Below the pieces are notes generated by a model that made no database searches, had not been told where the DNA came from, and was given only the letters and a program-made list of their open reading frames with translations. A DNA stretch of 64,000 nucleotides, taken from Chlamydia ibidis 10-1398/6 (GTDB lineage: Bacteria > Chlamydiota > Chlamydiia > Chlamydiales > Chlamydiaceae). The stretch's first letter is position 1. Every line of letters begins with the position of its first letter. Below are positions 26,223 through 35,306 of the stretch, piece by piece. Position numbers and translations under genes: made by a program. Where the stretch lies: NCBI RefSeq assembly GCF_000454725.1, contig NZ_APJW01000004.1, positions 1 to 64,000 of the forward strand, read 5' to 3'.

Positions 26223-28025
26223 CTATTTTAATTGTGATTCTATTCTTAGCAATTCATCTAATAATGGCTGAGGCAAATCAGAACCAAACATAGTAAAGTA
26301 TTCACGAATTCCAGCAATCTCTTTATGCCATCCAGCGACATCAACAGATAACAGATCTTCAATAACTTGCTGAGACAAGTTTAAACCACTGGTATTCAGA
26401 CCAGCGTGGGTAGGCAAATAACCTATAGGCGTCTTGCGAGCGATAGATTCCTCCCCATTTGTTCTACGGAAAATCCATTCTAGTACACGAAGATTATCAC
26501 TAAACCCTGGCCACATAAAATTACCTTCCTTATCTTTACGGAACCAGTTGACCCCATAAATTCTAGGTAATTTCAAATGCGTATTAAATGCAAAGGACAA
26601 CCAATGTTCAAAATAATTGGCCATGTTATAGCCACAGAAAGGTAACATAGCAAACGGATCATGACGCAGCTTACCTTGTTCTCCTACTATAGCAGCCGTT
26701 GTTGCCGAAGACATTCCAGCTCCTATCATCACACCGTGCTGCCAACTTAATGCTTCATAAACTAAAGGAATTGTGTCAGAACGACGCCCCCCAAAAATTA
26801 TAGCCTCAATGGGGACTCCTTCTGGACTATTCCATTGAGGATCAAGAACAGGACATTGCTGTAAGGGAGCAGTGAATCTTGAATTCGGATGCGCTGCTGG
26901 AGCCCCTCCAGGTTGCCAGGGATCACCATGCCAATCAATTAAACCTTGAGGAGGTTCTTTGGTTAACCCCTCCCACCAAACATCTCCGTTAGGAGTTAAA
27001 GCAACGTTTGTAAATAATGAATTTGCTTTGCAAGAAGCTAAAGCATTTGGGTTAGTAAATTCAGAGGTCCCAGGTGCCACACCAAAAAAGCCAAATTCTG
27101 GGTTTACAGCATACAATCGTCCATCTATACCAGGACGAATCCAAGCAATATCATCCCCAATACATTCTACCTTCCAACCTGGAATTTTTGGCATCAACAT
27201 AGCAAGGTTTGTTTTTCCACAAGCGCTAGGGAACGATGCTGTGAAGTATTTTTTCTGACCCTCAGGATTTGTAACACCGATAATTAGCATGTGTTCCGCT
27301 AACCATCCCTGTTGACGAGCCAAATATGACGCCAAGCGTAGAGCAACACACTTCTTGCCAAGTAAAGCATTACCTCCATACCCACTACCAAATGACATAA
27401 CACTACTATCATCTTGGAAGTGCACAATACGCATATTTTTGGGATTACAAGGCCAAGCAACATCCTTCTCACCAGGAGCTAAAGGCTTACCCACGCTATG
27501 TAAACACTTATGAAAAGAACCCGAAACACCTAAAAATTGTAGTACCTCAGCTCCCATACGTGTCATAATTTTCATGGAGCAGACCACATAGGGAGAATCT
27601 GTCAGCTCAACTCCGACAAGAGAAAAAGGAGAATTTAAAGGGCCCATGCAAAAAGGAACAATGTACAGTGTTCTTCCCTGCATACATCCTTTAAATAGCC
27701 CCCGCAACTCCTTACGCATTTCTTCGGGATCTCTCCAGTTATTTGTAGGACCCGCTTCTTCTTTGGTAGAAGTACAAATAAAGGTAAACTGCTCAACACG
27801 AGCTACATCTTCCGGAGAAGAACGAACGAGAAAACTATTTGGATGCAAATCAGAATTTAGGCGAATAAACGCGCCCTTATCACACATTTTATTCGCTAGC
27901 TCTGCATATTCACTATCAGAACCATCACAAAGACGAACGGAATCAGGAGTAACCAAATCAATCACTTCCTGAATCCATGTTTTTAGCTCTTTATGTTGAA
28001 TAACATCGCTCCATACCGTGGTCAT
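26223..28025 (-). CDS. pckA: Phosphoenolpyruvate carboxykinase (GTP)
   Basis: Converts oxaloacetate and GTP to PEP, linking the TCA cycle to sugar synthesis. The 600-residue length and motifs are of the GTP-dependent class. The P-loop FPSACGKTNLAM (about 265-276) has the class-specific reactive Cys, and the second kinase motif is VECIGDDIAW. RIVHFQDDSSVMSFGSGYGGNALLGKKC and NWFRKDKEG are also present. Start overlaps the mreB stop by ATGA, so the two are translationally coupled despite unrelated roles. Confidence 0.97.
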   Translation of the reverse strand: MTTVWSDVIQHKELKTWIQEVIDLVTPDSVRLCDGSDSEYAELANKMCDKGAFIRLNSDLHPNSFLVRSSPEDVARVEQFTFICTSTKEEAGPTNNWRDPEEMRKELRGLFKGCMQGRTLYIVPFCMGPLNSPFSLVGVELTDSPYVVCSMKIMTRMGAEVLQFLGVSGSFHKCLHSVGKPLAPGEKDVAWPCNPKNMRIVHFQDDSSVMSFGSGYGGNALLGKKCVALRLASYLARQQGWLAEHMLIIGVTNPEGQKKYFTASFPSACGKTNLAMLMPKIPGWKVECIGDDIAWIRPGIDGRLYAVNPEFGFFGVAPGTSEFTNPNALASCKANSLFTNVALTPNGDVWWEGLTKEPPQGLIDWHGDPWQPGGAPAAHPNSRFTAPLQQCPVLDPQWNSPEGVPIEAIIFGGRRSDTIPLVYEALSWQHGVMIGAGMSSATTAAIVGEQGKLRHDPFAMLPFCGYNMANYFEHWLSFAFNTHLKLPRIYGVNWFRKDKEGNFMWPGFSDNLRVLEWIFRRTNGEESIARKTPIGYLPTHAGLNTSGLNLSQQVIEDLLSVDVAGWHKEIAGIREYFTMFGSDLPQPLLDELLRIESQLK

Positions 28026-29122
28026 ACCATATTCCCTTTGCGTTTCTTAAATTGGTCTAAATGCTCCAAAGCTTTGCCTGTTCCTAAACAAACAGCCAAT
28101 AAGGGATGTGGTGCTGTGATAACCGATAGCCCAGTATTTTTACTTAACGCTTTATCCAATCCTTTAATCAATGCCCCACCTCCAGCTAAAACCATGCCAC
28201 GCTCTACCAAATCAGCAGAAAGCTCCGGCGGACACTTCTCTAAAGTTAAGCGCACACATTCTATGATTTGTTGAATTGGCTCCGCAAGACACTCGCGGAT
28301 CTCTACAGAATTAATCTTTTTGGTAACAGGCAAACCAGCAACTTGGTCTCTACCACGCACCTCCATTTCTAATTCTTGATCTCCCAAAGGATAAGCAGAT
28401 CCTATAGTAATTTTTATCTCCTCCGCAGTGCGAGGACCGATCATTAAATTATACGTGCGACGCATATAATTAATAATACATTCATCAAATTCATCACCAG
28501 CAATGCGCAAGGAACGAGACTCTACTATTCCTCCAAGGGAAATAATAGCAATTTCTGTAGTTCCCCCACCAATATCAATAATCATACTCGCAGCCGGCTC
28601 ATGGACTGGCAGATCAACTCCAATAGCAGCAGCCATAGGCTCTTCTATGAGAATAACTTCTTGAGCGCCAGCATGCAAAGCGGAGTCCTCGACAGCACGC
28701 TTCTCTACTCCAGTAATACCAGAGGGGACCGCTATCAAAATTCTAGGACGAAACATACTACGCGAAGGAGTGACACGCTTAATCAAAGCTTTCAACATAC
28801 CCTCTGCGATCTCAAAATCAGCAATAACCCCATCTTTCATAGGCCGCACAGCCATAATCTTACGAGGAGTCTTACCCAACATTGCTTTTGCTTTGTGCCC
28901 CACAGCGAGAACCGTATGAGTTTGAGCATCGACAGCTACTACCGAAGGCTCACTAAGAACAATACCCCGACCACGCACGTACACAAGCGTATTCGCAGTA
29001 CCTAAATCGATACCAACATTCCCTGTGAAAAAGTTAAACACTTTATCAAAACGCCCCAGAGCCTTGTTATACAACCGATTTGAAAAATTCTTTATTTTAA
29101 ATAAGCTTCGATGTGGGCTCAT
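28022..29122 (-). CDS. mreB: Actin-like cell-shape/division protein MreB
   Basis: Bacterial actin, 366 residues. Phosphate and nucleotide loops are seen as GIDLGTANTLVYV, EEPMAAAIG, IDIGGGTTEIAI and LAGGGALIKGLD. The N-terminus before GIDLGT is about 36 residues, longer than in E. coli (about 15), basic and amphipathic; chlamydial MreB is known to use such an extension at the membrane. MreB organises septal peptidoglycan in Chlamydia, which has no FtsZ. It lies 4 nt downstream of a SNF2 helicase gene and upstream of pckA in one apparent operon; rodA is elsewhere in the window. Confidence 0.97.
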   Translation of the reverse strand: MSPHRSLFKIKNFSNRLYNKALGRFDKVFNFFTGNVGIDLGTANTLVYVRGRGIVLSEPSVVAVDAQTHTVLAVGHKAKAMLGKTPRKIMAVRPMKDGVIADFEIAEGMLKALIKRVTPSRSMFRPRILIAVPSGITGVEKRAVEDSALHAGAQEVILIEEPMAAAIGVDLPVHEPAASMIIDIGGGTTEIAIISLGGIVESRSLRIAGDEFDECIINYMRRTYNLMIGPRTAEEIKITIGSAYPLGDQELEMEVRGRDQVAGLPVTKKINSVEIRECLAEPIQQIIECVRLTLEKCPPELSADLVERGMVLAGGGALIKGLDKALSKNTGLSVITAPHPLLAVCLGTGKALEHLDQFKKRKGNMV

Positions 29123-29126
29123 AACA

Positions 29127-32100
29127 TCATATCTGTAGCAATTCCAGCACTTCTTCCCAAGTTAACTTGGAAACGACTTCATCATCTGAGTTGATCACTT
29201 TCTTTACAAGGCTCTTTTTCCTGTTTTGTAAAGATAAGATCTTTTCTTCAATTGTGTTCAACGTAACTAGTTTATACGAAGACACTGAACGATTTTGGCC
29301 AATACGATGTACACGATCCGTTGCTTGATTCTCAACAGCAGGGTTCCACCACATATCATAGTGGATTACTGTATCAGCACCGACAAGGTTTAACCCTGTT
29401 CCCCCAGCTTTTAGAGAAATCAAGAATACAAGTAAATTCGGATCTTCATTAAATTGATTTACAATCTCCAACCTGTTCTTGGTGGAACCATCTAAGTAAA
29501 CAAAAGGAACACCACGTTCTTCTAGATCCTTCCTGATAATTCCTAACATTTTGGTATATTGGCTAAATACTACAGTCTTGTGACCCGAGTCTACTAGAGA
29601 AGACAGTAGATCCATTAACATATCATATTTTGCAGAATCTCCTGGTTCAGCAACATCTTTGGCAAAAATTGCTGGATGGCAACAAATCTGTTTCAAACGT
29701 GTCAATGTCGCAAGAACGTGAATATGAATACGTTCGAATCCTTCTTGTTTAACTAATCGAGACAACTCCTGTTTTGCAGAAGCTGCGTAAGAATGGTATA
29801 GTTCTCTCTGCGTATCTGTAAGATGACAGTGGTACAAGATTTCAGAAACTGGAGGCAAATCGTCTAAAACATCTTCTTTCATGCGCCGAAGAATAAAAGG
29901 AGCAACCTTCTTCTTCAATGCAACCATATTATCAGCTTTATTCCCCATATAATTGCCAGTGCGAATGTACTTGCCAACAAAGCGATCATAACTACTCAAC
30001 AAACCAGGCATCAGGAAATCAAAGAGACTCCACAGCTCTTCAAGAGAATTTTCTATCGGCGTTCCTGTTAGAATAAGTCGATGAGCAGAGCGTATCATTT
30101 TCACGGACTTTGCATTACGTGTTGTCCGATTTTTAATATGATGAGCCTCATCTAACACTACGTAGTCAAATTCAAAATCTTTGTAAACATCGATATCTTT
30201 TTGCAATAAATTATAAGAAGTAATTGCCACATCGTAATCCGACAATGTAGCAAGCTGACGACGACGCTGCATAGGGATGCCATCGACAACAAGAGTTTTT
30301 AGCTCTGGATTGAACTTACGAAATTCTTCTTTCCAGTTATAAACAAGAGAAGTAGGACAAACGATTAAGGAACAGCCTTTCCCTTTTTCCATTCTACTCT
30401 GAGTAACTGCAATAATAGCTTGCAACGTCTTACCAAGGCCCATATCATCGGCAAGAATTCCATTAAGATGCATCTTACGTAAACGTTCTAACCAATGCAC
30501 TCCCTCAGTCTGGTATCCTCTAAGGGTAGCCTTAATTTGTTCAGGGACATCCTGGAACTCGAAGGCTATCTCACCACGAATCTGCTGCTGAATTGAAGCT
30601 AGCTTGCTAGTAATAGAAAATTTAACGGGAAGATCTTTAAACAATTCTGGAGAAATGCCCGTTAGACTCCATAAGGGACACTTCTCAACAAAATCGTCCA
30701 AAACTTTAAATCCAATTTCATTAAAAATCTGTACAACAGGGGCAATCTTTTCTAAGTCGAGCACTAAGATACATGGCAACTTAGAGGCACCTGACTTCCC
30801 ACGACGTCCTGACTTTACTTGGCCTCCTTTTTTAGGAAGCTCTAAGAACCTTTTCTTTGTGCTAATACAATCCCACAAAAGATCTAAAGTAATGCCTTTT
30901 AGTAGACCATGAACTTTAAGCTCAGCTTCGTAATAATTTATGCTAGTTCCTTCTCTGAAAGAAAGTTCAAAAACTGTCTCATCATAAACAAATTGATCAG
31001 AAAGTGTTTCAGGACAATTGAAAGTAATTCTGTGCTGATTATTCGGAATAGTTTCCGTCATGAATTCAACAATCTTTTTCTCACTTTTTACACGAAAAGC
31101 CCCGTCTCGCTCGTCATAAATAAAACCAGAGAAAACCTCTTCAAGAATTTTACGCTCCTCAACAAGATTTCTAGCTAAAATACCATCCTCTCGAACAAAC
31201 GCACGAATATCCTGATAATCTAGCGACAGCGGAGCAGTAGGCACCCGCAAATCATCGTACAAAAAGTATAGCTTTGCTTCTAATTCCCCATCAAGATAAC
31301 TCATGTCACAAACACCACGAACATGATCAACATAAGGGAGAGTTACAAAGGAATTCAGGACCTCAACATTAGATATCTCAGCATATTCCTTAAAAACAGG
31401 AAGTGCATTTTCTCTGAAAGAACCAAACAACGCTTCTGGAATTGTAATATCACGTAATCTAGAAAATGAACGTAAATGCGCTCGTTTAATCTGAGGAGCA
31501 AAACGATGATAAATATTGTTATGAATAACCCCTGGAACGTTTGACTCTAACAACATAGCCTGCTCAGGCTGCATCTCATCATCATCGATAAGAATGAGTG
31601 GAGTCATTAACAATGCCTTATACGGCGTGTCAAAAAAATCTAAATGAAATTTCATCTTAGCAGGAGAAACTGACCAATATAATGGCTCTTCAAGGTTCCC
31701 GCAAAAAATGCCTAAAAAGTGTTCTTTTTCAACATGCTGACTACCACCTCGATCAGCTAATTGATGCTCATACATCTTAGCAAGAATAACTCCTAAAGAA
31801 GCAGGGGTTAAAAATGCCGACTTTAATAACTTTTCTTCTGTATTCTGATTGGCGTATCTTACATAACGTATCAACAGATCAATCATCTTTCGATCCGAAG
31901 CATTGAATGACTGCATAGTGAAAAAGAAACGACGACCGTTCAAAACAATGGGTTCTTGATAAAGGACCCCTTCCAAAAAAGTTTTGATGTTAGAAATATA
32001 AAACGGTTTAGAACGTCCAGGAAGACGCAGTACAAGCTGGAATTCGGCAGGCTGATTAGGGCGAAATACTTCTTCGTTGTTTGAAGATACGAATAAAACA

Positions 32101-32627
32101 GCTAACTCCGCAGAATCTTTCTCTAGATACTCTAAAGGGAGAAAGAATGGATTAACACTCAGAGCATTCGCTGCATGAACGTACTCACTCATTATTTCTT
32201 TTTGATGTGCACGGTCTTTTCTTTCTTCTTCTCGAGTTGCTGCCGCTACAAATGTCTCTTGAAGCTCTTTTTTGACCTCGTCGTTAATCTCTTCATTTGC
32301 TTCTAAATCTGCTTCTCGAGAATATGCAACGACCATCTCGTTGTAGTATTTCTCAAGATAAAACAACAAAGCCACAATATGCTGACAATCATAGTTATAA
32401 GAGCAATCACAATTTGAGTCTATAGTATCGGATTCAGACCTATCAACTTCGATTTCACATTCATAAACATTGTCATAAAGACCCCGGATCTGCGCCCCTA
32501 TACATACGGTTTCACCGTTCATAGATAGGATTTTCGCATTAACCACAGCCTCCTGATCAAAAAGTTCTTTACCATCTTGTAAAATATTAGCCGTAAAATC
32601 CCTTCGTAATTTGCGAAAATTGAGCAT
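29127..32627 (-). CDS. SNF2-family helicase with SWIM zinc finger (CT708 homologue)
   Basis: A 1166-residue Swi2/Snf2 ATPase expected to move on DNA or remodel protein-DNA complexes. The N-terminus has a SWIM finger, CDC...CQH (Cys73, Cys75, Cys81, His83). The helicase core begins near residue 690: DDMGLGKTLQAI (motif I, ~727), VLDEAHHIKN (motif II), LTGTPIENSLEELWSLFDFL (motif III), SLKAGGTGLNL (V) and DRVHRIGQ (VI). The middle ~500 residues are beta-rich and specific to bacterial SWIM-SNF2 proteins. A shorter-spaced GAGGGG ribosome site precedes the ATG. It leads mreB and pckA. Confidence 0.93.
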   Translation of the reverse strand: MLNFRKLRRDFTANILQDGKELFDQEAVVNAKILSMNGETVCIGAQIRGLYDNVYECEIEVDRSESDTIDSNCDCSYNYDCQHIVALLFYLEKYYNEMVVAYSREADLEANEEINDEVKKELQETFVAAATREEERKDRAHQKEIMSEYVHAANALSVNPFFLPLEYLEKDSAELAVLFVSSNNEEVFRPNQPAEFQLVLRLPGRSKPFYISNIKTFLEGVLYQEPIVLNGRRFFFTMQSFNASDRKMIDLLIRYVRYANQNTEEKLLKSAFLTPASLGVILAKMYEHQLADRGGSQHVEKEHFLGIFCGNLEEPLYWSVSPAKMKFHLDFFDTPYKALLMTPLILIDDDEMQPEQAMLLESNVPGVIHNNIYHRFAPQIKRAHLRSFSRLRDITIPEALFGSFRENALPVFKEYAEISNVEVLNSFVTLPYVDHVRGVCDMSYLDGELEAKLYFLYDDLRVPTAPLSLDYQDIRAFVREDGILARNLVEERKILEEVFSGFIYDERDGAFRVKSEKKIVEFMTETIPNNQHRITFNCPETLSDQFVYDETVFELSFREGTSINYYEAELKVHGLLKGITLDLLWDCISTKKRFLELPKKGGQVKSGRRGKSGASKLPCILVLDLEKIAPVVQIFNEIGFKVLDDFVEKCPLWSLTGISPELFKDLPVKFSITSKLASIQQQIRGEIAFEFQDVPEQIKATLRGYQTEGVHWLERLRKMHLNGILADDMGLGKTLQAIIAVTQSRMEKGKGCSLIVCPTSLVYNWKEEFRKFNPELKTLVVDGIPMQRRRQLATLSDYDVAITSYNLLQKDIDVYKDFEFDYVVLDEAHHIKNRTTRNAKSVKMIRSAHRLILTGTPIENSLEELWSLFDFLMPGLLSSYDRFVGKYIRTGNYMGNKADNMVALKKKVAPFILRRMKEDVLDDLPPVSEILYHCHLTDTQRELYHSYAASAKQELSRLVKQEGFERIHIHVLATLTRLKQICCHPAIFAKDVAEPGDSAKYDMLMDLLSSLVDSGHKTVVFSQYTKMLGIIRKDLEERGVPFVYLDGSTKNRLEIVNQFNEDPNLLVFLISLKAGGTGLNLVGADTVIHYDMWWNPAVENQATDRVHRIGQNRSVSSYKLVTLNTIEEKILSLQNRKKSLVKKVINSDDEVVSKLTWEEVLELLQI

Positions 32628-32666
32628 TGCCCCTCTAAACTCTAGAGTTCTGATAGAATCAGCTTA

Positions 32667-32695
32667 CTTGTACCTGTTTACCCTCGCTAAATCAA
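32667..32695 (-). promoter_or_regulatory. Candidate promoter of the SNF2-mreB-pckA operon
   Basis: On the minus strand TTGATT (32695-32690) and TACAAG (32672-32667) are separated by exactly 17 nt, about 40 nt before the helicase ATG. Each hexamer matches the consensus at four of six positions. Confidence 0.35.
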
Positions 32696-32844
32696 TGAAA
32701 AATTTTACCATTACTTTTCATGGCACAAACTGATCTATCAGCAGCTTGGTAATGATATTGAGAATAGGTTAGGGAATAGCACTCTCAAGAGACAACTAAA
32801 TACATCATGACAAAAAACAGCAAAAATCTATGGAAAATTTTTCT

Positions 32845-33004
32845 TATTGAGTGTACGCTTTGGTCCCTCGTACAGGCGTGTTTCCCCGATTGACCAGCTT
32901 AGAACGATGTTTCTGCTTCGAGCACTGAACTCTTTTTGAAGCTTAATCGAAAACACCTTTTGTGCGGTCTTTAGCCCTTGCTTTGTCCCTATGGGCATGA
33001 GATT
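32845..33004 (-). ncRNA. Candidate structured small RNA (unidentified)
   Basis: About 47% GC by eye, against about 30% in other spacers. Nested stems are possible: GACC/GGTC (32892-32895/32966-32969), CGAT/ATCG (32905-32908/32946-32949), GCTTC/GAAGC (32915-32919/32938-32942). A perfect TATAAT lies on the minus strand at 33016-33011, placing a start near 33004; its -35 is poor. I checked for tmRNA, RNase P, SRP and 6S hallmarks and saw none that convinced me. Strand and ends are guesses. Confidence 0.25.
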
Positions 33005-33030
33005 ATGCTAATTATACATGACTCTAGTCA

Positions 33031-33059
33031 TTGCTAAAAACTCGCTAAATGTCTAGAAT
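33031..33059 (+). promoter_or_regulatory. Promoter of tRNA-Gly (and probably tig)
   Basis: TTGCTA (33031-33036), 17-nt spacer, TAGAAT (33054-33059). The predicted start is about 6 nt before the tRNA. Good agreement with the sigma66 consensus in both boxes and spacing. Confidence 0.6.
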
Positions 33060-33071
33060 GTCGCTTTCCTT

Positions 33072-33143
<72 letters not shown>

Positions 33144-33178
33144 TTTTCCTGCCAGAAATGCTTACAAAGGGTAGTTTT

Positions 33179-34507
33179 GTGTCACGCAGTTTTTCTAATG
33201 ACCATTTTTCTATTGATCTAGAAGAAAAAGCCGGTTGCTTCGTTTCAGCAACGGTTAAAGCAAGTGCTCCACTGTTGGAAAAACTCCACAAGCAAGCAGT
33301 TAAAAAAATTAAGAAGGATATTACTATATCCGGGTTTCGCAAAGGAAAGGCTCCTGATGAAGTGATTTCTTCTCGCTACGCTCCTCAGGTAAGCAAAGAG
33401 ATGAATCAGCTGCTTCTTCAAGCTACATATGATTCTTTGTCAACTGTTGGTGATAGAAAACCTCTTTCACCGCAAGCAGTTAAATCGGCGTCTATTGTCA
33501 AAGCTAGTTTAACTGAAGGAGGGGAAGTGACTTTCTCCTATGAGGCCTTTCCTCAAATCCCCTCATTCTCTTGGGAGGGTCTTTCTTTACTGGAAGAGCC
33601 TGCTCCTGCCAATATTTCCGATGAAGAGATAGAAAAAGGTTTGGCTAATATAGCTTACTTTTTTGCTACAAAAACTCCTGTAACGCGGCCTTCTCAGGAA
33701 GGAGATTTCATTTCCTTATCTTTACACATATCCAAGGCAAATGATCCAGAGTTTGCTCCTACAGCAATTTTTGAAAATAAATATTTCAAATTATCCGAAG
33801 AAGAAATGACAGATGCTTTTAAAGAAAAGTTTATAGGGGTTTCTTCTGGTTATCGTTTTACTGAAACTATAGCTTCACCGGAGATTCAATCATTCTTAAA
33901 TGGGGACACTCTTACTTTTACTGTTAATTCCGTTATTGAGGTTGTTTCTCCAGAAGTAGACGATGAAAAGGCACGTCAATTGCAAGCAGATTCTCTGGAA
34001 GATTTAAAACAAAAACTTCGCGTTCAATTGGAAAATCAAGCCAAAGACAAACAACGTCAAGAACGTCTTTCTGCAGCAGAGGACGCATTAGCTAAGCTCG
34101 TGGACTTTGATCTTCCGAGTTCATTGCTGCAGGAGCGTATCGAAGTCTTGACGAAAGAGAAGCTGCTTAACGCTCGTTTAGTTCAGTACTGTTCTGATGA
34201 AGAGCTAGAAAACAAAAAGGCTGATTTAATCCAAGAAGCTGAAGATCTGGCTAAAAAAGTGCTAAAATTACAATTTCTTTCTCACCAGATTTTTGCGGAT
34301 GAGAAACTGACTATTAGCCGTGAAGAGCTTCAGCACATGATGGACATTTGTTCTAGGGAGCGTTTTGGTATGCAGCCTCCTCGCGATATTTCGAATGAAA
34401 CCTTGCAAGAGCTTGTAGTGGCAGCCAGGGACCGCTTAACTTACTACAAAGCTCTGAATAGTGTTTTATCAAAAGCAAAAGAACTAAGTGCAGCTCCCTC
34501 AGCGTAA
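33179..34507 (+). CDS. tig: Trigger factor (ribosome-bound chaperone)
   Basis: Binds nascent chains at the ribosome exit and has peptidyl-prolyl isomerase activity. It starts at GTG, giving [22 protein letters not shown] lies 7 nt upstream. The ribosome-binding signature is GFRKGKAP (about residues 49-56 of this start). The isomerase domain follows with EGDFISLSL, and then a long helical C-terminal chaperone domain ([19 protein letters not shown]). An ATG 21 nt upstream is in frame but would place the ribosome site inside the gene. It probably shares the tRNA-Gly promoter, since no other is visible between them. Confidence 0.95.
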   Translation: MSRSFSNDHFSIDLEEKAGCFVSATVKASAPLLEKLHKQAVKKIKKDITISGFRKGKAPDEVISSRYAPQVSKEMNQLLLQATYDSLSTVGDRKPLSPQAVKSASIVKASLTEGGEVTFSYEAFPQIPSFSWEGLSLLEEPAPANISDEEIEKGLANIAYFFATKTPVTRPSQEGDFISLSLHISKANDPEFAPTAIFENKYFKLSEEEMTDAFKEKFIGVSSGYRFTETIASPEIQSFLNGDTLTFTVNSVIEVVSPEVDDEKARQLQADSLEDLKQKLRVQLENQAKDKQRQERLSAAEDALAKLVDFDLPSSLLQERIEVLTKEKLLNARLVQYCSDEELENKKADLIQEAEDLAKKVLKLQFLSHQIFADEKLTISREELQHMMDICSRERFGMQPPRDISNETLQELVVAARDRLTYYKALNSVLSKAKELSAAPSA

Positions 34508-34528
34508 GTTGAAGCTAGAGGAAAACAC

Positions 34529-34557
34529 TTGACCCAAGAAAGTCTTAAACATAGAAT
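34529..34557 (+). promoter_or_regulatory. Promoter of clpP-clpX-pcnB
   Basis: TTGACC (34529-34534), a spacer of exactly 17 nt, and TAGAAT (34552-34557): five of six matches in both boxes, the best sigma66-type promoter I saw here. A start near 34564 gives a leader of about 120 nt before clpP. Confidence 0.72.
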
Positions 34558-34583
34558 TCAGCATTTTAAAGCGTAGGCTGATC

Positions 34584-34639
34584 GACAAGTTAGCACGCAG
34601 GAGCAGTGTTGCTCTCTTTTTTTGAGAACTTGTCCTCAA
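34584..34639 (+). terminator. Terminator-like hairpin and alternative pairings in the clpP leader
   Basis: GAGCA-GTGT-TGCTC (34601-34614) is followed by TC and seven T (34617-34623), an intrinsic terminator layout. It is enclosed by GACAAGT/ACTTGTC (34584-34590/34628-34634). A competing hairpin, TTGAG/CTCAA (34622-34626/34635-34639), would use the end of the U-tract. Since it lies after the clpP promoter and before the gene, it may be an attenuator. Alternatively it ends transcription from tig, with a weaker unseen clpP promoter further down. Confidence 0.45.
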
Positions 34640-34685
34640 GAATGGCTTATGCATGGAGTCGAAACTATTTTGAGAGGGAAAGCAA

Positions 34686-35297
34686 ATGACATTGGTGCCT
34701 TATGTTGTTGAGGATACGGGTCGTGGTGAGCGAGCCATGGATATCTATTCACGGCTTCTGAAAGATCGTATAGTAATGATAGGCCAAGAAATCACGGAAC
34801 CTCTCGCCAATACTGTCATTGCTCAGTTGCTATTTCTTATGTCAGAAGACCCTAAAAAAGATATTCAAATTTTTATTAACTCTCCGGGAGGCTATATTAC
34901 TGCTGGTCTTGCCATATATGACACTATTCGTTTCCTGGGCTGTGATGTAAACACCTACTGTATAGGCCAGGCAGCATCCATGGGAGCTCTTCTGTTGTCT
35001 GCGGGCACAAAAGGCAAGCGTTATGCCTTGCCGCATAGCCGCATGATGATTCATCAGCCTTCTGGTGGTATTATTGGAACATCTGCAGACATTCAGTTAC
35101 AAGCTGCAGAAATCTTGACATTGAAAAAACACCTAGCGAATATTTTATCTGAGTGCACTGGTCAGCCTGTAGAAAAGATCATCGAGGATTCTGAAAGGGA
35201 TTTCTTCATGGGAGCTGAGGAAGCTATTAGTTACGGCCTTATTGATAAGGTTGTCTCCTCTGCGAAAGATACGAAAGACAAGGATACTATCTCCTAG
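34686..35297 (+). CDS. clpP: ATP-dependent Clp protease proteolytic subunit (second paralogue, ClpP2)
   Basis: Barrel-shaped serine protease, 203 residues, unfolded substrates fed by ClpX. Catalytic Ser is in [14 protein letters not shown], His in [10 protein letters not shown], and an Asp occurs further on as expected. Chlamydia has two clpP genes; the one next to clpX is usually called clpP2. A strong GAGAGGGAAAG lies 3-4 nt before the ATG. Followed by clpX after 9 nt. Confidence 0.96.
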   Translation: MTLVPYVVEDTGRGERAMDIYSRLLKDRIVMIGQEITEPLANTVIAQLLFLMSEDPKKDIQIFINSPGGYITAGLAIYDTIRFLGCDVNTYCIGQAASMGALLLSAGTKGKRYALPHSRMMIHQPSGGIIGTSADIQLQAAEILTLKKHLANILSECTGQPVEKIIEDSERDFFMGAEEAISYGLIDKVVSSAKDTKDKDTIS

Positions 35298-35306
35298 AGA
35301 GTAATT

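Larger units (their letters stand above)
32628..33071. other. Gene-free stretch between the SNF2 helicase gene and tRNA-Gly
   Basis: No credible coding frame on either strand. It holds the candidate helicase promoter on the left, the tRNA promoter on the right, and in the middle a block richer in GC than other spacers here with nested inverted repeats, listed separately as a candidate RNA. At the left of that block TGTACG (32852-32857) pairs with CGTACA (32869-32874). Confidence 0.6.

Noticed and set aside
28601..29005. A 134-codon open frame antisense to mreB
   Set aside because: Low-complexity Ser/Asn/Thr translation opposite conserved actin motifs; a shadow frame.
29127..32627. SNF2 helicase as a restriction or phage-defence gene
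   Set aside because: Nuclease or methyltransferase partners are absent; neighbours are mreB and pckA, and the SWIM-SNF2 layout is normal for Chlamydia.
32845..33004. tmRNA, RNase P RNA, SRP RNA or 6S RNA
   Set aside because: The tRNA-like ends and tag frame of tmRNA, the conserved P4 segments of RNase P, and the GGAAGCAGCC loop of SRP RNA are all absent; the 6S-like open rod is not convincing. Kept only as an unidentified candidate.
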